64,000 nucleotides of DNA from Dryomyza anilis (taxonomy: Eukaryota; Arthropoda; Insecta; Diptera; Dryomyzidae), in assembly GCA_951804985.1 (NCBI GenBank), contig OX638132.1:3887529-3951528 (forward strand), in the 5' to 3' direction. The translations under genes and the position numbers were made by a program. The notes beneath the pieces were generated by a model. It saw only the letters and a program-made list of their open reading frames with translations. It had not been told where the DNA came from and did no database searches. The stretch's first letter is position 1. Each line of letters starts with the position of its first letter. This document shows positions 58,561 through 64,000 of the stretch, in pieces.

Positions 58561-61500
58561 CAAATTCACTCTAACATCTTCCATTAAACAGAAAGAAAAC
58601 AAACAATTTTTTTTTTACAATTTTCGAATTTCAATGATTTTCCATATTACCCCTATACAGTTTCAGTAAAATCAGCAATATATATTTTTTATATATATAT
58701 TTTAATATACAACTACAATAATTTTTTCGGTAAAATACAAAATTTACAAAACTTGTTTGAAACTACGCAAAACATGAAAAACGGTCGTTTTAAAGCTAAT
58801 TTAAGCAAAAATACAAAATGTCTGACGCACGTTATTAAAATTTTAAAATTCTTTTATTACAATTTATACAAAAATTCACTGACTGTTTAATTTTTTACAA
58901 AATGTACAATTTGTTTTTAGAGATAAAAATAAATAAAATATTAAATTACAGAATTAATTTACATAGTTCAATGGAAGAATTTGTGGCGAAGTTGTAACGT
59001 GAAATTGTGGTCACAAAATGTGAAATTGTTGTCACTATACCCACTGTTTAATTTAGATTAAACACTTTTGTCACTATCGCACAATCTATTGCTACAACAT
59101 AACTGAATTTTATTAAATAAATAATTTCATTTTAAGGCAGTTGGTTTGAATTTATTATGGAAATTTAAATATTTTTATTATAGTAAATGCTAATTATAAA
59201 AACTATTCAAAGAATACTAAAAGACTATGAGGTGGGTTAAATGAATTGCATGCCATTTATTAGATGCGACCATAAATTTAATACTTTAAAAAATTTAAAT
59301 TTGAAAATGTTGATGCTAAATTAATATACAAAAAAAATCCATGATAGTGTTAATTGTCAATATTATGGGAGAACTTAGTAAAACAATTGAGAGCATAAAT
59401 AATTTTATGGTAAAAGAAAGCAGTTATTAATGAAATCAAAAAAATGCGGAAATAAATTCGAAAAACTGTAATATAAATATAATATAAAAAATTCTAGAGA
59501 AAAATATAGCATGCGAGAATTTTTAAATGCAAAACTCGCATGATATAAAAATAAAATTGCATGAGAGAAATTCAATTTTTTACAGATTATAATTAAATCA
59601 ACGAAATTTTAAAAACAAATTGGAAAAATTTCGTAACTATAAATCGCATGTTTAAGAGCAATTATTGATATTAAATATTTAAAATCGACAGATAAAAAAT
59701 ATAGCATGCGAGAATTTTCAAAATGCAAAACTCGCATGATATTAAAATAAAGTTACATGAGAGAAATTCAATTTTTTACGGACTATAATTAAATCAACGA
59801 ACATTTAAAATCAGATTGGAAAAATTTCGTAAGAATAAATTGCATGTTAGAGTAATTATTAAAATGACGTATTTAAAATCGACATATGAAAAAATATTAT
59901 GCGAGAATTTCAAATGGAAAACTCGCCTAGGTACGAGAAAGTATAAAGTAGCATGAGAGAACAGCTAATGCTTATTAAATCAACGCAGATATAAAGATAG
60001 AAACAGAAAATCAGATCTGTAAAAATCGCATGCAATAAATGTCGTGTCTAAGAGCAATTATTGAAATATTATATTAAAAATAGATATATGAAAAATATAG
60101 CATGCGATTTTTTATATTCAAAACTCGCATGATATAAAATATAAAATCGCATGAGAGAAATTCAACAATTGTACAGTTTTTAATATAACCATCCAAAAAG
60201 TTACGCAGCGAAAAAAAAAACGAACGATAGGACTACAGATAACACACTTTGATAATAAATCGCATGCTATAAATAATTTGGAAAATCAGACATAGCCAAA
60301 ATAAAGGAACCAGCAACGAACGAACGAGCAGACAATAAATTAAATTGTGTTTGGTTTTTTTTCGTTTGCACAAATATAGCAGTTTTTAATATACAGTTCC
60401 ATTCATTAAAATCAATAGTTTACAAATAATTTGCTTGCCATGGTTGTTCCACAGCATACAATACGTACATCTATATATAATAACTATAATGACAATTAAA
60501 AAGTAGTACACAAAATAATAATTATAATATTTATAGGTTACAAAAAAAATACACTTAAAACTAACAAATAGTTGTTTGTTGTCCAGTAGACATTACGACA
60601 GATAATTAATAAAAAAACATTGTTACAAATAAAAATAATGCATATGTTGTGTATGTGGCTTTGTGAGGGAGTTAGGAGTTATATGGTTAGATGCGAGTAA
60701 TAGACATGCATTGCATTAATTTCATAAACAGTTTGATGCGCGTTCTAAGTTTAAATTAAACAAAAGTCTAGCATTAGGCAAAAAATGATTACATAAAATT
60801 ACAAATATAGTGAAGTTCAACATTCAATGTGTGTTTGGTTTACATTATAGTTTGATGTGGTTGCTGTGTTACCAACTTTTCTTTTATACAGTACAAAGTG
60901 ATTAAAACGATTATTTGCGTGCCTGGCAAATTTTCAAATTTACGACTTTTTTTTAAATATTAAAAAACATACAAAATTTACAGTGTTTTCTTTTTGTTTT
61001 AAAATAAACGAAATTATAGACAAAATATGTTTTACAGCGAATTTTTTTTTGTTATTTTTTACATTTTACATACAGCTTGCGTGGTTGTTTGAATTGTTTT
61101 GACTTTGTTACAAATATTACAAGAAATATAAAACTATTTTAATAATAAAATTACGACAGAGATTTTACAAAAAATACACAAAAATAAAAACGTTTTCATA
61201 TATTGCATGAAGTCGTGTGAATTGAGTGAGTGAAGAAGTTCATACTGTTTGTGTGTGTGTGTGTGTGAAAGAGAAGTAGGCAATATATGCGCTGTACAAT
61301 TTACAAAAATTACATATAAACAAGTGGTTTGGTTTTTGTTACTGTTAAAAATTTTCTAAAAAACATTTTTTGCATTTCTAGTGTTGATTTTTAAAAGTAG
61401 CAGCTAAATTACAATTGCATGTGTGTGTTTTGTGTATGTGTGTGTGTGAGCGCGAGAAAGTTTTTCATTTATATGTGTTGTAATTAATTAATTGCATTTT

Positions 61501-63594
61501 AAATTTAAAACTAATTTCTAATGTAGTAATTAAATTTTAAGAGATTTTTGTTTTGCTTTTTAGTTATGTTTTCAATTTTAACGAATGCGCTTTAGGGCGC
61601 TTTCAACATTTCCGACTGCTTGCGAAGACATATTTGCAATTTGGCTATGAGTGACATGCTTTAAACTCGACTTTAAATGGCTATAACACGAACACAAAGC
61701 GTGCTAGCACAAACATAAAAACGGCTAACTAAAACTCAAACTTTTCTTCTTCTATAATACGCCGCAAGGTAGCTGTACCAAGGCTGAAAATAATTTTAAA
61801 ATTAAATTTTCAAAACAACTAAAATTAAAAAAGAAACAAAATTAAATATTTTCAACTTTAATTACTTGAAACTCAAAAAACTGAGTGCACTATATTGAAA
61901 TAGAGAATTTAATGAATTTTTAATTTTTTTTTTTTTTGATTAATTGAAACGAAAAACTTGGCGAGTTTAATACACGAAATAGTTTACATAGCAAAAATGC
62001 AAACTTGTCAGAGTGCAGTGTTGTTCTTGTGTGTATGTGTTGTTGTTGTTGTCTATATATGTTAAGCTAATATTAACTATATATTTAAATATGTTTTATA
62101 TAAGAGTACATTAAATATATTCAGACATGGTTTTACTTAGTATGTTTCTGGTTTTTTTCATTTTCTTCTATTTTGACGCTTAACATTTAATTGGTTGCTG
62201 TTGTTGCTATTATTTTAATTTTATGTTGCCTTTGCGCTCTCTTATGTTGTATATATTTACTTTATATATTTATTTATGTATAGCATATTACATGTGTGTG
62301 TGTGTTTACTACCGCTAAATATATTTATAGTTTATGTATATTGTTTATAAAAATTAAAAAAAAATCTAGTTGCATTTTTAGCAACACAAAGACATTGAGA
62401 GCATTGAGAGTTTTGAATGCTCTTAAAAATGCTTTGATTTAAATGTTTTTTTCCGTTTTTCAATAACACAAAAGTCACACTCTTGGACAAATAAACGACA
62501 TTTAAATGTTAGTTGCGAACACATGCTACATATAAATAAAGTTATTCTTCAGCATAGCTTAGAGCTGAGAGCATTGGTGAAGAGCAAAGAGCAAAGAGCG
62601 ATTGAGTGTTAGTAAACTCGTTGCTTATTTTTATGTTAATTACTTTTTACTCTCTTACTTTACTCTCTCTTGTGTCTGAACGATTTGTGTGTCAAAATGT
62701 TGAAAAGCGCTTTCAAGAGCAACGCTTCGCTCTGCAACGCATTTGAATACGTTTGCACTTAAATTAGATTAAAATGTACTTAAAAATAAAACAAAAGTTC
62801 AGCAGGCAAACATGTAATTCGCTCTATTTACTTTTGAGAGTATCATTCTTCAATTTGTTAAAGAGTCTCTGAATTTTTTGGAGCCTTAATATTTATCTTT
62901 TGCTTTTTAAAAAGTCTTAGCTCAATTTAATTGTTTCAGAGTGTTGTTTGTTTTGTTCTTCTCTTAGTATTTGTTGTAAATTTAGCATGAATTGCTCTTT
63001 GCTCTCTGAGAGTTTTGTTGCATTCGATCTGCAGCATTTTGCTCTTTACAAATGAGTTACATTTACAAATGAGATACATTTACAAATGAAATGTTGATGT
63101 TATTGTTGTTAGTTTGTTGTACGCTTACAAAAATGTGTGTGTGTTGTTGTTGTTGTTGTTGCTCTTAATACAATTATACGTTTTACAAGTGTTGGTTTTT
63201 CTATTTACGCTCTTTATACAATTTTTCTTTTTTACTGGCGCTGTACTCCTTATGGGCGCTGTACGCCTTTTGCAGCTTAAATAATGCTTTCTCTATGAAT
63301 TAATATTTTATAATTAAATTTAAAAAGTTTACACTTTACATATTTATGAACTTGCTATATATATACGAAATCGTGTGTGTGTGTTGCATGGAAAGGCGAG
63401 CTCTGCCTTCACTTTACAAATGTTACAGTTATATACTACGTTTTGACGAACTTTTCTTTAAAAATCTACTTGAAAAACACTTTTGTGTTGTCACATTTAC
63501 AAAAATTGTTGGTTTTTCTTTTAAATTCTTTACTTAATTTTATAAAAACGTTCAACTTTATTTTGCTCTCTCTTTAATTCTGCTCTCGCACTGT
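58561..63594 (-). other. Probable pumilio 3' UTR and downstream DNA
   Basis: Immediately beyond the pumilio stop codon on the minus strand there are five kilobases with no other gene, no MITE with clear ends, and many T-rich, GTGTGT and TTGTTGTTG runs on the plus strand (A-rich, ACACAC and CAACAACAA in the transcript). Fly pumilio transcripts have long 3' UTRs, so much of this is likely transcribed. Its true end cannot be placed; AATAAA hexamers are too frequent to choose from. Confidence 0.45.
59505..60190. repeat. Four tandem copies of an about 195-bp hairpin-bearing unit
   Basis: Units start near 59505, 59701, 59889 and 60095. Each has ATAGCATGCGAGAATTTT, then AAAACTCGCATGATAT, CATGAGAGAAATTCAA and, in most, TTTTTACAG...TATAATTAAATCAACG. 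CATGCGAG and CTCGCATG form a short stem in every unit. The third unit is the most diverged. Located about 3.4-4.1 kb downstream of the pumilio stop. Confidence 0.85.
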
Positions 63595-64000
63595 TTACAA
63601 GATGCCATTGGCAGTGCTGGGCGGTCCAATTGGTCCCAGCCCGCTGCTGCCACCCACCGGCGTTACCATGCCACTGCTGCTGCCGTTCGCCGACATCACC
63701 GACGCCACATCCTGTTGACTGCCCACCGGCGAGGCGATGCCGTTCTCTAGCAGCACCGCTGCTACGCTGCTGCTGGTGCCGCTGAGCACATTGTTGCCAC
63801 TGCAGGCCACGGTGCTGCCACTGCTGATTGTGATGCCGCCACCGGCGCTGCTGCTGGTGGTGATCGGATTCGAGGTCTTCATGAAGTACTTCTCCAGCTT
63901 GGCGTTAATGTGTTTGCCGTAGGTGTATTTGCGAAGCGCCGCCATGTGCGGACGAATTTTGTTCATGAGCTTCTTCAACTGCGTCGGCTCCGAGACATCG
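63595..64000 (-). CDS. pum: Pumilio, C-terminal coding exon (partial)
   Basis: The minus-strand frame enters at the window edge and reads [19 protein letters not shown], then [20 protein letters not shown], the last PUF repeat and C-terminal helix of the Pumilio homology domain. A low-complexity serine/alanine/glycine tail follows and the protein ends [15 protein letters not shown] with the stop at 63595-63597. Both the YGKHI.AKLEKY core and the GPIGPP ending match Drosophila Pumilio. Pumilio is a cytoplasmic RNA-binding repressor that recognises UGUANAUA sites in 3' UTRs and acts with Nanos and Brat in embryos, germline and neurons. The rest of the gene lies to the right, outside the window. 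The plus-strand open frame at 63737-63922 is its antisense shadow. Confidence 0.96.
   Translation of the reverse strand, partial: DVSEPTQLKKLMNKIRPHMAALRKYTYGKHINAKLEKYFMKTSNPITTSSSAGGGITISSGSTVACSGNNVLSGTSSSVAAVLLENGIASPVGSQQDVASVMSANGSSSGMVTPVGGSSGLGPIGPPSTANGIL

Noticed and set aside
63737..63922. Plus-strand open frame rich in leucine
   Set aside because: Antisense of the serine/alanine-rich pumilio C-terminal tail.

Overview
This 64-kb window is eukaryotic nuclear DNA from a higher fly (Diptera, probably a schizophoran such as a blowfly or house-fly relative). That placement is an inference. It rests on the C-terminal exon of pumilio, the first coding exon of an IKK-beta (ird5-like) kinase, short GT-AG introns of 55-75 bp beside introns of several kb, and a very AT-rich background packed with TA-flanked miniature inverted-repeat elements (MITEs) and tRNA-derived SINEs. 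Nothing bacterial, CRISPR-like or viral was seen.

Layout: 0.28-0.53 kb, short tandem repeat; 1.57-1.81 kb, a MITE; 2.53-2.65 kb, IKK-like kinase exon 1 (minus); 2.95-3.93 kb, a hAT-like element with a coding remnant; 5.59-6.53 kb, takeout-like gene A (minus, 4 exons, 250 aa); 7.5-13.8 kb, repeats only, including three copies of one inverted-repeat family, two of which carry nested insertions; 14.9-24.5 kb, takeout-like gene B (minus, 6 exons, 247 aa) with large introns full of palindromic elements; 25-31 kb, repeats, including a foldback element and a 19-bp minisatellite; 31.28-32.19 kb, a DUF1091-family secreted protein gene (minus, 3 exons, 186 aa); 32.4-39.1 kb, repeats; 40.56-48.19 kb, takeout-like gene C (plus, 5 exons, 247 aa); 45.7-52.7 kb, a 'TTCATCAATATGATGAA' element family; 56.6-60.2 kb, two tandem arrays; 63.6-64.0 kb, the last coding exon of pumilio (minus), whose long 3' UTR probably runs leftward from 63,594.

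The three takeout/JHBP-like genes are paralogues: each has a signal peptide, an early C-x9-C pair and the same intron sites in the same phases. Gene B keeps all five introns, C has lost one and A has lost two others. They encode small secreted proteins expected to carry hydrophobic ligands. No shared pathway with the DUF1091, IKK or pumilio genes can be argued from sequence. Outside about 3 kb of coding exons the window is mostly transposable-element debris, and most long open frames there are repeat translations, not genes. I found no convincing new biological system. The most checkable oddities are the complementary intron losses, the near-complete palindromes in gene B introns, a cysteine-rich open frame inside gene B intron 3, and repeat arrays downstream of pumilio.
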